From assembly GCA_947311845.1 (NCBI GenBank), contig CAMZMU010000049.1, forward strand, positions 4,478,421 through 4,542,420: a DNA stretch of 64,000 nt, written 5' to 3'. Of this stretch, positions 47,301 through 58,688 are shown piece after piece. The DNA comes from Poa pratensis (taxonomy: Eukaryota > Streptophyta > Magnoliopsida > Poales > Poaceae). Position 1 is the stretch's first letter. Each line of letters opens with the position of its first letter. Under the pieces are notes generated by a model. That model made no database searches and was not told the DNA's origin. It saw nothing but the letters and a program-made list of their open reading frames with translations. The position numbers and the translations under genes are program-made.

Positions 47301-49847
47301 ATGAGTCAGGGCAAGGAAAGCGCAGCTACCTTGCTTAGTACGCTGAAGGCACAGAAGTCTAACCTTACACGGAGTGGACGACCTACCACCTCGCGTTACG
47401 CCGCGGACGAGGGTGCACGAGTAGAAAGAGGTGGAGGACGAGGTGGAGGACGAGGTGGACGGCAAGGTGGAGGACGAGGTGGAGGGCGAGGTGGAGGACG
47501 AGGTGGAGGAGACGTGGAGCACCCACCCTCCGCTTCTGGCGACGTGGATTCCGAGTTGCCCTCCGCTTCAGGCGACGTGGCTTCCCAGAACCACCTGGAG
47601 ATGGAGCTGGAGGTGGAGGTGGAGGACGAGGTGGAGGTGGAGGCGGCGCCGAATCGGAAGAAGAGTCGTGGCGAAGCAGGAGTCCCCGAGGAAAAATACT
47701 GGCCTAAGACCGAGGAGGCGAAAACCTCATTGAGCCTCATGGCGTTGAGTAAGTGTACTAGTTTTGTAATTTTGAACATGAAATTTCATTTTGGTCATAA
47801 CAATTTGTCATATGTACTAATGTTTACTTATTGTGCAGTTCATGGACATGGACATGCCCTAAGATTCCACGCACTCCTGGGAGCTTGCTTGGAGCTCTGA
47901 TTAGGAAATATTGGCTAGGCTTGTACACTACAGGGCCCGAGGACGAGCTGAAGTTAGCCACGAAATGGGCGGACTATGAGGCTGCGCCGTCCCCACCGTT
48001 CGAGACAGCTGCTCACGCCGTGATCACCACTTTTTGGGTAACACATATTTTTCGAATTCCGTTCATAGTTAATGACCCCACCGTGATAACTCATGACTCA
48101 CAATTTTTTTATGCATGGTTGAAGCGGTTTTATCGTGTGCTAGACCAGCAAGCTGCGGATAGCATTTTGCATGCTCATTGTGTGAGGTTGACACGGCAGC
48201 AATTCTACAACCAAAAGTTTACATCCGCCAATGACTTTACCTATGAGAAGACGGGCAAGAGGGCCAAGAAGGCGGATAATGCCAAGAATGCAGCGGAGAT
48301 GACAAAGGAGGAGTACATTTCGGTAAGTACATTGTCAATGGAATTCTATATTGCTGCTAAGTTGCCATTGCACTTAGCTCTTCTTGAATTGCATTTTCAG
48401 GTTATGCCCGACTGGGCCGACGGCAAAGAAGACACATGGGATGCGTTGGTTAGGAGGTGGGTCGGGGAAGACGAGGATTTCAGCGCCGTGAGCCAGTGGA
48501 ACAAGGCAAACCGAGGCTCCGAGTGAACACATAGTGCGGGAAACCGCAACCACTTCCTCTTTAAGGATAAGATGGTATATATACATGGAACGACGTGCAT
48601 TTATTTTTACCGCATGTTTCTACTTGGTATGAATAACATTTCTTTTCGTGATGCAGGACGCCGATACTAGGACGGTAAGCTCCCACATCAGTGCGTGGAA
48701 GAAGATGAGGGAAAAGAAGCCCGATCCAAAGAAGCCTCAGCCACAGGCTCCTGAGTACTACGGCAGATCCGAGGAGGCCGTGGACAGCTACTGCACGACG
48801 TTCCAGGGTTTTCACCCGGAGGTGGATGACCCCTTGAGCGAGGAGGTCGACGAGAGGTCGGTATATATATAACCCCTTGAGCTACTGCACGACGTGCATT
48901 TATTTTCACCGCATGTTTCTACTTGGTATGAATAACAATTCTTTTCGCGATGCAGGGCGGTGGTCCTCTCGGGGCACGGAAGGCCGCATGGCCGTAATCG
49001 CACTCTTAATAAGGTGGTTAGGCCTGCCATGACCTTCACGCAGGCAAAAGCTACTCTCCCTGACAACAGCCCACTGATCCCGCCTCGTCCATAGCCTCGT
49101 CGATCCACTCCCATCGATGTAAGTTTTTTTGCATCCTCTTTCCGACATTCGTTCTTGCATGGCTAAGTTGACGAGATTCATTCTTTTCGAAATTGTAGCC
49201 CGATTTTGAGGAAGCCTACGCTGCCGCTCATGTGCAGTATGAGGTGGCCTTTGCCAAGTGGGAGGAGATGAGTAAGCCTTGGACCGAGTATCAAAAGTTG
49301 TTCCGAGCTGTAAGTATTAACCTTTACTTTTGTCAAATATGACAAGTCCCACTTCCCTAGTTTGAACCTTTATTTTTGCAACACCTGACATCTAAACTAT
49401 CTTGCAGTCGGTGCTGAACTTTTTCACCACTGGAGTGCGGGTAGCCCCTCCTATGGACGAGCCTCCGGAGCCGGGTCCGACTCCACGGATGCCATCGAGG
49501 GACGTGTTCGCTCTCTCCTACTACAAAAGTACCCCGGTAAGTTTGATCCCAAACCACTGGTTACTGCTTTCCTTTGCCTCGCAGTTGCTAACTCTTGCTC
49601 AAACATGTAGGAAACGGGAAGCTCGTCGGAGAACCCGCACATTGATCCTTCTGCTTCTCCTAGTTCCTCGACGGGTTCGCCTCGCATCACACCGTTACAT
49701 AGCGGTGGTCCTTCTGCCGGTGCTTCAGCTTCTCCTCGTGCTTCCGGTGATTCGCCTACTTCCGGTGCTTCTGCTGCGGCGATCCGACGCTCACCTATTA
49801 TGAGCCGGGGAGATATGGGGTTCACCCCGTCGCCGTCGCCGCAATAG
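47301..49847 (+). pseudogene. CACTA accessory protein gene (Ptta/En/Spm, TNPA-like), partly decayed
   Basis: The first exon (47301-47748) starts MSQGKESAATLLSTLKAQKS, has a GGGRGGGR-rich stretch and an acidic EVEVEDEVEVE segment, and ends GTAAGTG. Later exons read LLGALIRKYWLGLYT, RRWVGEDEDFSAVSQWNKAN, AWKKMREKKPDPKKPQ, YYGRSEEAVDSYCTTFQGFH, DPLSEEVDERAVVLSGHGRP and TFTQAKATLPDNSP. The protein ends SPSPQ at 49844. This order matches the plant Ptta/En/Spm transposase-associated family encoded by grass CACTA elements, thought to bind the subterminal repeats. Exon 2 (from 47839) has a stop and a frame change between FMDMDMP and LLGALIRKYW, and the frame also shifts after NKANRGSE, so full-length protein is doubtful. 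Confidence 0.7.
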
Positions 49848-50104
49848 ATGTAGGGCTTTGGGCGTCTAGACATCTACCTATGTATGTATATACTTGATGA
49901 TGGTCCTATGTGTATCTACTCGATGATATAGCATTTTGTGATCCATTGTGATCAATAGATGGAGCCATTGTGTGATCTTATTGTTCTGAATGTGTCGTGA
50001 TTTTTGATTATTTTTTCTGCTATTATTGCTGCAAAAAACGAGCTGCTGGATAAAAAAAAAATCTGGTCATACCTGTGCACAGACCCCTTAATGTGACCAA
50101 ATGG

Positions 50105-50468
50105 TCATACCTATGCCGACGGCAAGACCGTCGGCACAGGACCCTCCCTGGCGCGCCCAACTGCCTCCACGTGGCAGCTCTGTGCCGACGGCTTGGCCGT
50201 CGGCACAGGCCCCTCCTCTCGCCCGGCTAATGTGGACCCCACCTGCCGCTGTGCCGACAAACTAGGTGCCGACGGTGCGTTTCTGGCCGTCGGCAAAAGC
50301 TGTGCCGACGGTGTATAGCTGTGCCGACGGCTAGGTGTACTGTGCCTACAAGGCCCTAAGCCGACCACCCTGTGCCGACGGTGGCCGTCGGCATAGGTGT
50401 GTGCCGACGGCATTGGGACCTTTGCCGACGGTCTGCGGCCGTCGGCACAGGTGGCCATTCCTGTAGTG
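50105..50468. repeat. CACTA right subterminal palindromes and TIR
   Basis: About a dozen GCCGACGGC/GCCGTCGGC copies, several as close inverted pairs (near 50113, 50180, 50370 and 50430), lead to the terminal GCCATTCCTGTAGTG. They mirror the left end. Confidence 0.9.
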
Positions 50469-51080
50469 AGAGGCACATGCTGACATGAAGTGCGAGTGAT
50501 CAGGGATGCCCGCCGTACCAGCGCCGGTCAGTCATCACTCATCAGTAACGGGCCGACGCAAACGGACGTGTGTTTTGTCCGCGTTGGACGACAAACGGAC
50601 GCGCGTCCGGCTCATGTACGCTCCTTTCTGGTCACTCCATCCAACGGGCCGACGCATTGTGTCCGTCCGGTTAGTGTTTTTGATCATTTTTTCCCCGGCT
50701 AGGGTTTTGATCTTTTATCTCTGTTTTTGACCCGGACAGGGTTTTGAACATAATAAGAAAATCAATCACACTATATAAACAATACAATCCAAATAGTTCA
50801 ATAAATATTTATTACAATGCAAATAATTCAGAAAATAATACAAATTGTTTCACAAATAACAAACCAAATAAATATCAAACCAGTAGTTCTTCAAATGGAA
50901 CTACTGGTTCCCGTAGTGCTGCCAGACATGCTCCACCAAATCATTTTAGAGCCGAACATGAGCCGACTTCTCACGAATGTCACAGTGGAAGTCGAGTAAC
51001 TGAGCAAATGTGGACGGTCCCTAGGCCTCAACCAACTCACCCTGAAACTGCCATGCCTGATCATGCATACTCTCCTCGCG

Positions 51081-52199
51081 TTAATCCTCCACAATCATGT
51101 TGTGCATGATCACACAAGCTGTCATCACCTCCCACAGGGTGTCCTTGTCCCATGTTCTAGCAGGGTGCCGAACAATAGCCCATCGTGACTGGAAGGCACC
51201 GAATGCACGCTCCACATTCTTTCTAGCACTTTCTTGTTCCTTGGCGAACCTCTTCTTCTTCTCATCATTTGGATTGGGATGGTCTTCACAAAATATAGAC
51301 CATGTAGGGTAAATGCCATCAGCAAGATAGTATGGCTTGTCGTACAGTTGACCATTGATCTCATAGGTCACCTTGGGTGCCTGGCCATTGGAGAGCCTGT
51401 TGAACACCGGAGACCGCTGCAACACATTGATGTCATCACGTGAGCCGGCCATGCCAAAAAAAAACAAGTGCCAAATCCACAAATCTTGTGATGCTACGGC
51501 CTCAAGTACGACCGTGCACGTCCCAACATGGCCCTTGTACTGCCCCTGCCAAGCAAATGGACAGTTCATCCACTCCCAGTGCATACAATCTATGCTGCTA
51601 ATCATCTCAGGGAAGGCTCCGGACTCGTTGATGAACGAGAGCCGAGTCATGTCCGCAGAATTGGGTTCCCTCAAATACTCCGGGCCAAACACCTGCACCA
51701 CAGCTTTGCAAAACTTGTACATTGCTTATAGGCATGTGGACTCACTCATCTGGATGTACTCGTCCACAAGATCACCGGCAACTTCATATGCAAGCATGCG
51801 AATTGCGGCGGTGCATTTCTGATACGACGAGAAGCCGAGGATACCAACCGCATCTCTCTTGCATATGAAATAATCATCAAAATGCATCACCCCCAACCGG
51901 ATACGGTTGAACAAAGATCTTCTCATCCGGAAACGGTGCCGGAAAATCTTGGGAGGATATGTGGGTTTCACCCGACGAAAGTAGTCCCCATAGAGCTGGA
52001 CATGGCCAGCTGACCTGTTCCGGTCTAAGGCTCGAGAACGGCCAGGCAACGACCCTCGGAACACTGGCTGCATCCTCTCTATGTACTCATTGACGATGAG
52101 GGTGGCAACCAGGCCGTCACTCTCATCATCGGAGGAATCGTCCGATGATGACTGGTACATGATGTAGTTCTTGTAATACCACTCATCAAAGCTATCCAT
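51081..52199 (-). pseudogene. PIF/Harbinger transposase (DDE_Tnp_4) with in-frame stop
   Basis: One frame runs from MDSFDEWYYKNYIMYQSSSD (start at 52199) to HNMIVED at 51081, about 372 codons. It is broken by one TAA at 51726-51728, between YIQMSESTCL and AMYKFCKAVVQVFG. The N-terminal half resembles the region before the nuclease (RHRFRMRRSLFNRI). The C-terminal half is the HARBI1-like nuclease. Its candidate catalytic triad is Asp in SSIDCMHW, Asp in GSRDDINVL and Glu in VERAFGAFQSRW. Everything but the stop looks intact, so the copy was active fairly recently. Harbinger elements also need a Myb-like partner protein, which is not encoded here. Confidence 0.88.
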
Positions 52200-52492
52200 G
52201 GCCGAGTTCGTACCTGAGTTTTGGCCGGGGCAAATGGCCGAACACCTTGTGAGCGGCGTCGGGGTTGCGGGCACTGCGAGAGAGATGGCCGCAAGATTTA
52301 TCGGCCATGGCGGGGAGGAAGCTGCTCCAGTGACGGCGGGGAAGAGGAGCATGAGACGGCCTCCCCGGAATGGCCTGCAGTGCCAAATCGGGATGCCGAC
52401 GGCGGGGTGGCGATGGAAGGGGCGAGGGAGGCGGAGGAGATTGGGGTGAGGAATGCTCCGATGGGCGGGCCAGTGGCGGATTAGGGGAGGAC

Positions 52493-53898
52493 TGATACGT
52501 CCAAAACGTATCTACTTTTCCGAACACTTTTGCTGTTGTTTTACCTCTAACTTGTATGATTTGGATGCAACTAACATGGACTAACGCTGTTTTCAGCAGA
52601 ATTGCCCTGGTGTCTTCTTTTTGTGCAGAAAAGTCAACTTTCGAGAAAAACTCCGAAAACAATTGCGATCGTCATATTTCACCGGAAGACCCACGGAGCC
52701 AGAAGGGGAGTCGGAGAGGCCACACCAGGCAGCCACGCCATAGCTGGGCGCGGCTGGGGGTGGGGCCGCGCCCAAGTGTGGCGTGGCCACCTCGGTCGCC
52801 CCCCGACGCTCCCCTTTGGACTATATATTGCCCTTGACCTAAATATCGAGGGGGGTTCGACCATATTTCGCGAAACACATCCACGCTCCGCCGCCGCCGC
52901 GATCTCTATTCCGGGGATCAGAAGTTCCGTTCTGGCACCCTGCCGGGACGGGGATTCGGAGGAGATCATCACCATCGTCATCACCACCGCCTCTCCATCA
53001 ACCATCAATGATTCCCCCATCCATGTGTGAGTAGTTCCCTGCTGTAGGCTGAGGGGATGGTAGGGATTGGATGAGATTGTTCATGTAATAAGTTGCCAGA
53101 TTGTTAGGGCATGGTGCCTAGTATCCATTGTTAGTGCTATTTATCATTGTTGCAACTTGTTGTGCTTAATGCTTGCCACTAGGGCCCGAGTGCCATGATC
53201 TCAGATCTGAACATGTTGTTGATGCATGAGAATAATTATGTTTTAGATCATATCTGCAAGTTGTTTTCACCTGTTATTGTCCGGAACCCGAGGCCCCGGA
53301 GTGACAGCAACCGGGATAACTGGAGGGGATGGCTTTGACTTGAGGATTACGTGTGTTCACGGAGTGTTAATGCATTGCTCCGGTACTTTATTAAAAGGAG
53401 TACCTTAATTGCCAGTAGTTTCCCTTGAGGCCCCGCTGCAAACGGGCTGGCAGGACAGTAGATGTTGTGCAAGTTTCTCATTGCGAGCACGTACGACTAT
53501 ATACGGAACACATGCCTATGTTTGACTAGTACTAGGATGCTTTTATAATTGTTTACCTGCAAATGCCCTGAGTTATGATTATTACATGAGCGCTCTTATC
53601 CATGCAACGCCCGTACATCCGTCCCTATGCCTACAGTACTTTTAATCCTGCTGTTTACTGAAATTACTGCTGCTGTCTTTGTTACACTGTTGCTGCTATT
53701 ACTTTGTTACTACTGCTGTTATATCACCGTTGCTACTGATAATCTGTGTCGAGGAAGTCTACTTTCAGGTGCAGCTGAACTGACAATTCATCTGTTAAGG
53801 CTTATATTTATTCTTTGGCTCCCCTTGTGTCGAATCAATAAATTTGGGTTTTACTTCCCTCGAAGACTGTTGCGATCCCCTATACTTGTGGGTCATCA
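52493..53898 (+). repeat. 5' LTR of retrotransposon C
   Basis: It begins TGATACGTCC and ends GTGGGTCATCA. TATATATTG at about 52825-52833 is the likely TATA box. Confidence 0.95.
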
Positions 53899-53909
53899 AG
53901 ACTATTTTC

Positions 53910-53927
53910 TGGCGCCGTTGCCGGGGA
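53910..53927 (+). promoter_or_regulatory. primer-binding site, tRNA-Asp
   Basis: TGGCGCCGTTGCCGGGGA, eleven bases after the LTR, is complementary to the last 18 nt of plant tRNA-Asp(GTC) including CCA. Confidence 0.9.
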
Positions 53928-53986
53928 GCATAGCTTTATTTATAAGTTCATCTGGAAGTGATATCCTTTGCTGCAATCCATTTATC

Positions 53987-56707
53987 ATGGGGAAAACTCA
54001 TGACAAGAAGGTGGCTATTCTGCCATCCACTACAAGGAAAGGTACGGCTCTGAACTCCGCTGCTGCTCTTGATTCACCATCTGTTATTAATCAACTGGTT
54101 ACACCGCCACACGCACCTGCTTCGCGTGTTGGCACTACTGAATCTGAAACTGTTTCTGATGAATTTGATGATGCTTCTACTGTGCTTAGTGAAACTGGTT
54201 CGTTAGGTCCTTTTCTAGATGCTACGATTGCTAGGTCTAGACTTATTGAAAATTCTGAAATGCCTAATGAAAATGTTGTCACACCTGTTGCTTCTCCTGA
54301 GTCGAGGGAATTCATCGATGATGATGACCCCGAGGAAGATTATATAGAAGTAGATGAAGCTTTTGCTGAAAAATGCAGGAATCTTGACTCTTCTGCTGAT
54401 TCTGCCACTATAATGGATTTTCTGAAAAAACACACTGTTAGCTACAAATTGTCTGCTGATCCTGAGTTTGCAACATCTCCTATTCGTATAACTGATAAGG
54501 ATTATGACTTTTCTGTGGATTTGTCCTTTATATCTGTGGTAGAGAAAGATCCTTTTTGTGGTGCTGAAGATGAAAGTGCTATGGAACATATGAACAAGTT
54601 ATCTACTTTAAGTAGTTTGTTCTCTGATGATATTAAATTGCGCACCTATTTTGTTACCAAAATTTTTCCTTTCTCTCTGAAAGGCGATGCTAAAGCTTGG
54701 TTTGGTAATTTGTCTCCCGGTTGTATTAAAAATCCTTTAGGATTGGTTGATGTTTTCTTCCATAAATATTATCCTGCTAGTGTTCAACATGTTGCTTTGC
54801 AGAGAATTTTTAACTTCAAGCAATTGCAGGAAGAAAATATTTCTGAAACTTGGTCAAGGTTTTGTTATTTGCTTAGAGTTCGACCTGGACATGATATACC
54901 TAAAAATGAACTTCTTGATATATTTTATAATGGACTAACCGATGAATCTAGGACATTCCTGGATAGTTGTGCTGGTTGTGTTTTCAGGAAACGAACTCCA
55001 GATGAAGCTGAGGAATTAATGGCTAAGATTAGCCAAAATTATGAAGATTGGGTTATAGCTGAACCCACTCCCACACCAGAGCCTGCGCCAGTGCCTACAC
55101 CAAGAAAGAGAGGTGTTATTGAACTTGATAATGAAGGAATGAGAGAAGCCAAGAGGACTCTCAAGGAGAGGGGTATTAAATCTGAAGATGTTAAAAATTT
55201 ACCTCCAATAGAAGACTTATGTAAGCCGACTCCTCCACCTTCAATTGAGGTACACTCTCTACAATATTTCGATGCTGGTGATATTCCTTATGGTAAGCCT
55301 CCTGATCAATGCTTAGATGAACTTGATAATTTTATTGTTAAGCAGGAGCATTTTAATATGAGAGTAGAAAATCATCTGTTAGAAAATTCTCGTATTATTA
55401 GTAATTTGCAAGATGTTTTGGTAAGAACTGTAAATGACATTAAAGGTCTAGTTAAACATCTTAGTATGGTTCAAACTCAAATGGAGCAAATTACTAAAGT
55501 ACAAAAAGACTTGCTAGCTAAAAATTCTAATAGTAATGGAAAACATGCTTTTGGAATAGCAACTAGGAGTGGAGCTTCCACTCAAGATCCTTTGTATCCT
55601 GAGGGACATCCTAAAAGAATTGAACAAGATTCTCAATTAGCTGAAAGGCCCAGCTCTCCTTCTAAGAAAAAGAAGAAGAAACATAAACCTGCTGTAGAGT
55701 CTTCTGAAACTATTAAGGAAAAAGAACCTGCTAGTGATCCTAATAGTATATCTGTGTCTGATGCTGAAACTGAAAATGGTAATGAACCTGTTAATGATAA
55801 TGATAGAAACAATGCTAATAATAATGAAGAGGTTGAGAGCGATTCTGATAGTGACACTGAAAATAAAAATTGCACTAAAGAGGATTTTGTAGCTAAGAAA
55901 CATGGTAAAGAAAGAGAACCTTGGGTGCAAAAATCAATGCCTTTTCCTAATAAGAAACATAAATCCAAGGAAGAAGAACACTACAACAAGTTTTGTGAGT
56001 GGATGAAACCTTTGTTTTTGCAAATTCCTTTGACTGATGCTATTAAGCTGCCTCCTTATTCGAAATACATGAAGGATATTGTTTCTAACAAGAGGAAAAT
56101 TCCTAATGAGGAGATTTCCACCATGCTTGCTAATTACTCTTTCAATGGTAAGGTTCCAAAGAAACTTGGAGATCCAGGTATACCAACTATTCCTTGCTCT
56201 ATTAAAAATAATTATGTTAGAACTGCACTTTGTGATCTTGGAGCTGGAGTAAGTGTGATGCCTTTCTCTCTTTATAAGAGACTTTATTTAGATAAATTGA
56301 TACCAACTGATATATCTTTGCAAATGGCTGATAAATCTACTGCTGTTCCTGTTGGTATATGTGAAAATGTTCCTGTTCAAGTTACTACCAACTGTTTGAT
56401 TTTGACTGACTTTGTTGTGTTGGATATGCCTGAAGATGATAATATGTCCATTATTCTTGGTAGACCTTTTCTTAATACTGCAGGAGCTGTTATTGATTGC
56501 AATAAAGGGAAAGTTACTTTTAATGTCAATGACAAAGAGCATACTGTTTATTTTCCCAAGAAGCAAAATGTATTATGTGGAGTTAGCTCAATTGCAAGTT
56601 ATAAAACTATCAAAGTTGGAAGTATTGATTGTCCTATTTATGACCACCATGAAGGATATGAAAGTATTATGGTTGGGACAATATCTATTCAATATAAGGT
56701 AACATAA
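53987..56707 (+). CDS. gag-aspartic protease polyprotein of retrotransposon C
   Basis: The 906-codon ORF starts MGKTHDKKVAILPS. The same frame is open further left into the LTR, but this ATG follows the PBS and is the likely start. Residues of about 215-350 are the retrotransposon gag (capsid) domain (LKGDAKAWFGNLSPG, RFCYLLRVRPGHDIPKNELL). A lysine- and acid-rich linker follows (KKKKKKHKP near 558). The retropepsin-like protease spans about 730-850, with the active-site block ALCDLGAGVSVMPF (DLGA in place of the common DTGA/DSGA) and IILGRPFLNTAGAVID near 822. No CCHC zinc knuckle was seen. The frame is fully open, so the copy can probably make virus-like-particle protein. RT and integrase must come from another element. 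Confidence 0.92.
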   Translation: MGKTHDKKVAILPSTTRKGTALNSAAALDSPSVINQLVTPPHAPASRVGTTESETVSDEFDDASTVLSETGSLGPFLDATIARSRLIENSEMPNENVVTPVASPESREFIDDDDPEEDYIEVDEAFAEKCRNLDSSADSATIMDFLKKHTVSYKLSADPEFATSPIRITDKDYDFSVDLSFISVVEKDPFCGAEDESAMEHMNKLSTLSSLFSDDIKLRTYFVTKIFPFSLKGDAKAWFGNLSPGCIKNPLGLVDVFFHKYYPASVQHVALQRIFNFKQLQEENISETWSRFCYLLRVRPGHDIPKNELLDIFYNGLTDESRTFLDSCAGCVFRKRTPDEAEELMAKISQNYEDWVIAEPTPTPEPAPVPTPRKRGVIELDNEGMREAKRTLKERGIKSEDVKNLPPIEDLCKPTPPPSIEVHSLQYFDAGDIPYGKPPDQCLDELDNFIVKQEHFNMRVENHLLENSRIISNLQDVLVRTVNDIKGLVKHLSMVQTQMEQITKVQKDLLAKNSNSNGKHAFGIATRSGASTQDPLYPEGHPKRIEQDSQLAERPSSPSKKKKKKHKPAVESSETIKEKEPASDPNSISVSDAETENGNEPVNDNDRNNANNNEEVESDSDSDTENKNCTKEDFVAKKHGKEREPWVQKSMPFPNKKHKSKEEEHYNKFCEWMKPLFLQIPLTDAIKLPPYSKYMKDIVSNKRKIPNEEISTMLANYSFNGKVPKKLGDPGIPTIPCSIKNNYVRTALCDLGAGVSVMPFSLYKRLYLDKLIPTDISLQMADKSTAVPVGICENVPVQVTTNCLILTDFVVLDMPEDDNMSIILGRPFLNTAGAVIDCNKGKVTFNVNDKEHTVYFPKKQNVLCGVSSIASYKTIKVGSIDCPIYDHHEGYESIMVGTISIQYKVT

Positions 56708-57502
56708 TGGTATCATGTAGTTTAATTCTTTTATGTCAAATAAAATATATTTGGTGGCAAGACTTGATCAACCTTGTTGACAAATACATTTTAGTTGCAT
56801 AAAATTGTTAAACCACATTCTCTCTTTCTCATCTGTTATACCTTCTGTTATATTGCTGTCTTTATAAATTTTTAGAATGTTGTTTAGTGTGGTTAAAATT
56901 TTGCTTAGCTGCTGTTTAGAATTTTAAGTGCCCAGTTTTTGCTCGAAATTGAAAGTTGTCAGAAAAATCTGAAAATTTTACGTAAATTCCTATTTTGAAA
57001 AATGCAACGTGGTAGTACCTGGGGCTGACCAGGGGGACCCACCACGCTGCCACGCCATAGCTCGGCGCGGCAGGGGTGGAGGCCGCGCCCCCCTGTGGCG
57101 TGGGTCCCACCTGAGCCTCCACAAGGTGAGATTCCTCCCCTTTCTTTCTCTCTCCCGACCAAACTCATATCCATTGTTCAAACTCGTGTTCCTGCTGCTC
57201 TTGAGCTCGAATTTTTCGATCTCCTTGCTCAGCCCATTTCAGTTGCTGAAACTTTGCTTGTTTACTCACCGGTATGTGACTCCTTCGATTATCCAAGTAG
57301 AATTTTGTTTAGTGTTGTATTTCTAGAGTATTTTGCTGCTGTATGTTGCTGGTTAAGTGAGCTTGCATGCTTGTTCTATGCTTAGATTAATTATCCTTGA
57401 TGCATGTGTAGCCCTCTTGCAAGTTTCTATAGTAGTTGCCTTGATTCTATAGTTGCAAAATCATTTTTTATGAGACTTGTTGAAAAATTTCAGAAAAGGA
57501 AG
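56708..57502 (+). other. spacer between the two ORFs of retrotransposon C
   Basis: Mostly AT-rich and non-coding. The 57010-57120 part repeats phrases of the LTR (CACGCCATAGCT, GGCCGCGCCC). TTTCAG at 57488-57493 just before the second ORF may be a splice acceptor, which would let that ORF be expressed from a spliced RNA. Confidence 0.5.
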
Positions 57503-58648
57503 ATGAAGAAATTTTCCTTTGGAGAGTTGTTTGAGAGGCGTGCACCATCATCCTCAAGGAAGACCAGGTCATCTGAAGCCAAAGTTCCTAGGAGATCTTA
57601 CAATGAAGATCTTATTACTCCAGAGATTGATGATTCGGGGGACCTTGGAGCACCACATCCATCTGTTTTTCCATGTACTCAATTTTTGCAGGCTGCAGGG
57701 ATTTATGAGGACTTCATGAGCATGATTGAGAGTGTGGGTCTACAAACATTCATGGGGGATACCAGGACCCAATATTCTAGACTCACTAAGATCTTTGTTG
57801 AGAGTTTCAAATTTAACTGCAAAGCTTATAAACCAACAGTTGATTTTAAAATTTATGATCGTGCATGTACTATGGAGCTAGATAATTTTTGCAGGATCAT
57901 AGGTATTGCCCCATCGGGGACGACCAAGAAGATTAAGGAGCAGCCATCCGAGCTAACTGCGCTCTACCAGGAGTTGTGTTATGGAGACTCTCGCTCAGCC
58001 CACCGTGGTAAGATAAGAAATGTTCAGTTTCCGGCCATAAGGTATTTCCTATACTACTTAACTAGAAGTGTTCTTCCTAGGGAAAACACTAGTAATATTT
58101 CGAATATGCATCTAGCATTTCTTGCTACTGCTTTGAAGGGCGATAAAACTTATAATCTTGGTGCTTTAGTTGCTCGCCGCCTCGCCACCAAAGGCCCCAT
58201 TTTTGGAGGCATTATTGCTGCGCGTGTTTTAGCTGACTTTAGTCTTGAGGCTGATCCTACTGATGAAATTTTAGTTCCTGAAAAACTTGATCTCTCTGCT
58301 ATGATAGCACATAAATTTGTTACATCTGGATCCACTCTTGATAACTTGGTTTATAGAATTGTTTATGCTAACGAGGCGGAGCTGGAAGTTCCTCTACCGC
58401 AACCAAGTTTGTTCAGTATTTACAGGGATCCTCTATCATATTCGCGGGAGGAATTGAGCACACAGATGGTGGTGCCGCGATACCACGCGCGGTTCTACCC
58501 AGATGGGCAGCCGGGGCAGCCTACGGTGCCACCGCCGGCGGCCCCTGACGTCCCCTATTATGGCGGCGCGCCATATTACCCTGACCAGCAAGGAGGATCC
58601 TCTTCATCGACCGCCTACGACGCTTCGGCATGGGGTCCGTGGGGATGA
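57503..58648 (+). CDS. accessory ORF of retrotransposon C (plant retrotransposon ORF of unknown function)
   Basis: The 381-residue ORF starts MKKFSFGELFERRAPSSSRK (the frame is open from an earlier ATG at 57404). It has a basic, serine-rich N-terminus. An alpha-helical middle follows, with FVESFKFNCKAYKPTVDFKI, MELDNFCRIIGIAPSG and IRYFLYYLTRSVLP. The tail is Pro/Gly/Tyr-rich (YYGGAPYYPDQQGG, ending AWGPWG). The middle resembles the accessory domain annotated as putative plant transposon protein or Athila ORF1-like in grass gypsy elements. It has no RT, RNase H, integrase or transmembrane motif. Its role is unknown. It is open without stops, and its conservation in a young copy suggests it matters for transposition. 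Confidence 0.8.
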   Translation: MKKFSFGELFERRAPSSSRKTRSSEAKVPRRSYNEDLITPEIDDSGDLGAPHPSVFPCTQFLQAAGIYEDFMSMIESVGLQTFMGDTRTQYSRLTKIFVESFKFNCKAYKPTVDFKIYDRACTMELDNFCRIIGIAPSGTTKKIKEQPSELTALYQELCYGDSRSAHRGKIRNVQFPAIRYFLYYLTRSVLPRENTSNISNMHLAFLATALKGDKTYNLGALVARRLATKGPIFGGIIAARVLADFSLEADPTDEILVPEKLDLSAMIAHKFVTSGSTLDNLVYRIVYANEAELEVPLPQPSLFSIYRDPLSYSREELSTQMVVPRYHARFYPDGQPGQPTVPPPAAPDVPYYGGAPYYPDQQGGSSSSTAYDASAWGPWG

Positions 58649-58673
58649 TTGTCTCCCAATTAGGCCAAAAGCC

Positions 58674-58688
58674 TAAGCTTGGGGGGAG
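58674..58688 (+). promoter_or_regulatory. internal second polypurine tract
   Basis: TAAGCTTGGGGGGAG, 26 bp after the accessory ORF stop, is identical over 15 nt to the tract that abuts the 3' LTR (60622-60636). Confidence 0.8.

Larger units (their letters stand above)
32237..50468 (+). mobile_element. CACTA (En/Spm) transposon, 18.2 kb with nested insertion
   Basis: The left end CACTACAGGAATGGC (from 32237) and the right end GCCATTCCTGTAGTG (to 50468) are perfect 15-bp inverted repeats, flanked by AGA at 32234-32236 and 50469-50471 (3-bp TSD). Both subterminal regions are packed with GCCGTCGGC-type repeats. Removing the LTR element (35038-45503 with one TSD) leaves about 7.8 kb. Contents are antisense ORFs of unknown nature (32903-33521), a 95-bp tandem array, a 352-bp tandem array and a TNPA-like gene on the plus strand. 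No TNPD/Transposase_21 catalytic gene was seen, so the element is non-autonomous. Confidence 0.93.

Noticed and set aside
53627..53986. N-terminal 120-codon extension of the gag-protease ORF
   Set aside because: It lies in the LTR and PBS region. The same frame also opens in the 3' LTR (61772), so the extension is fortuitous and the ATG at 53987 is a better start.
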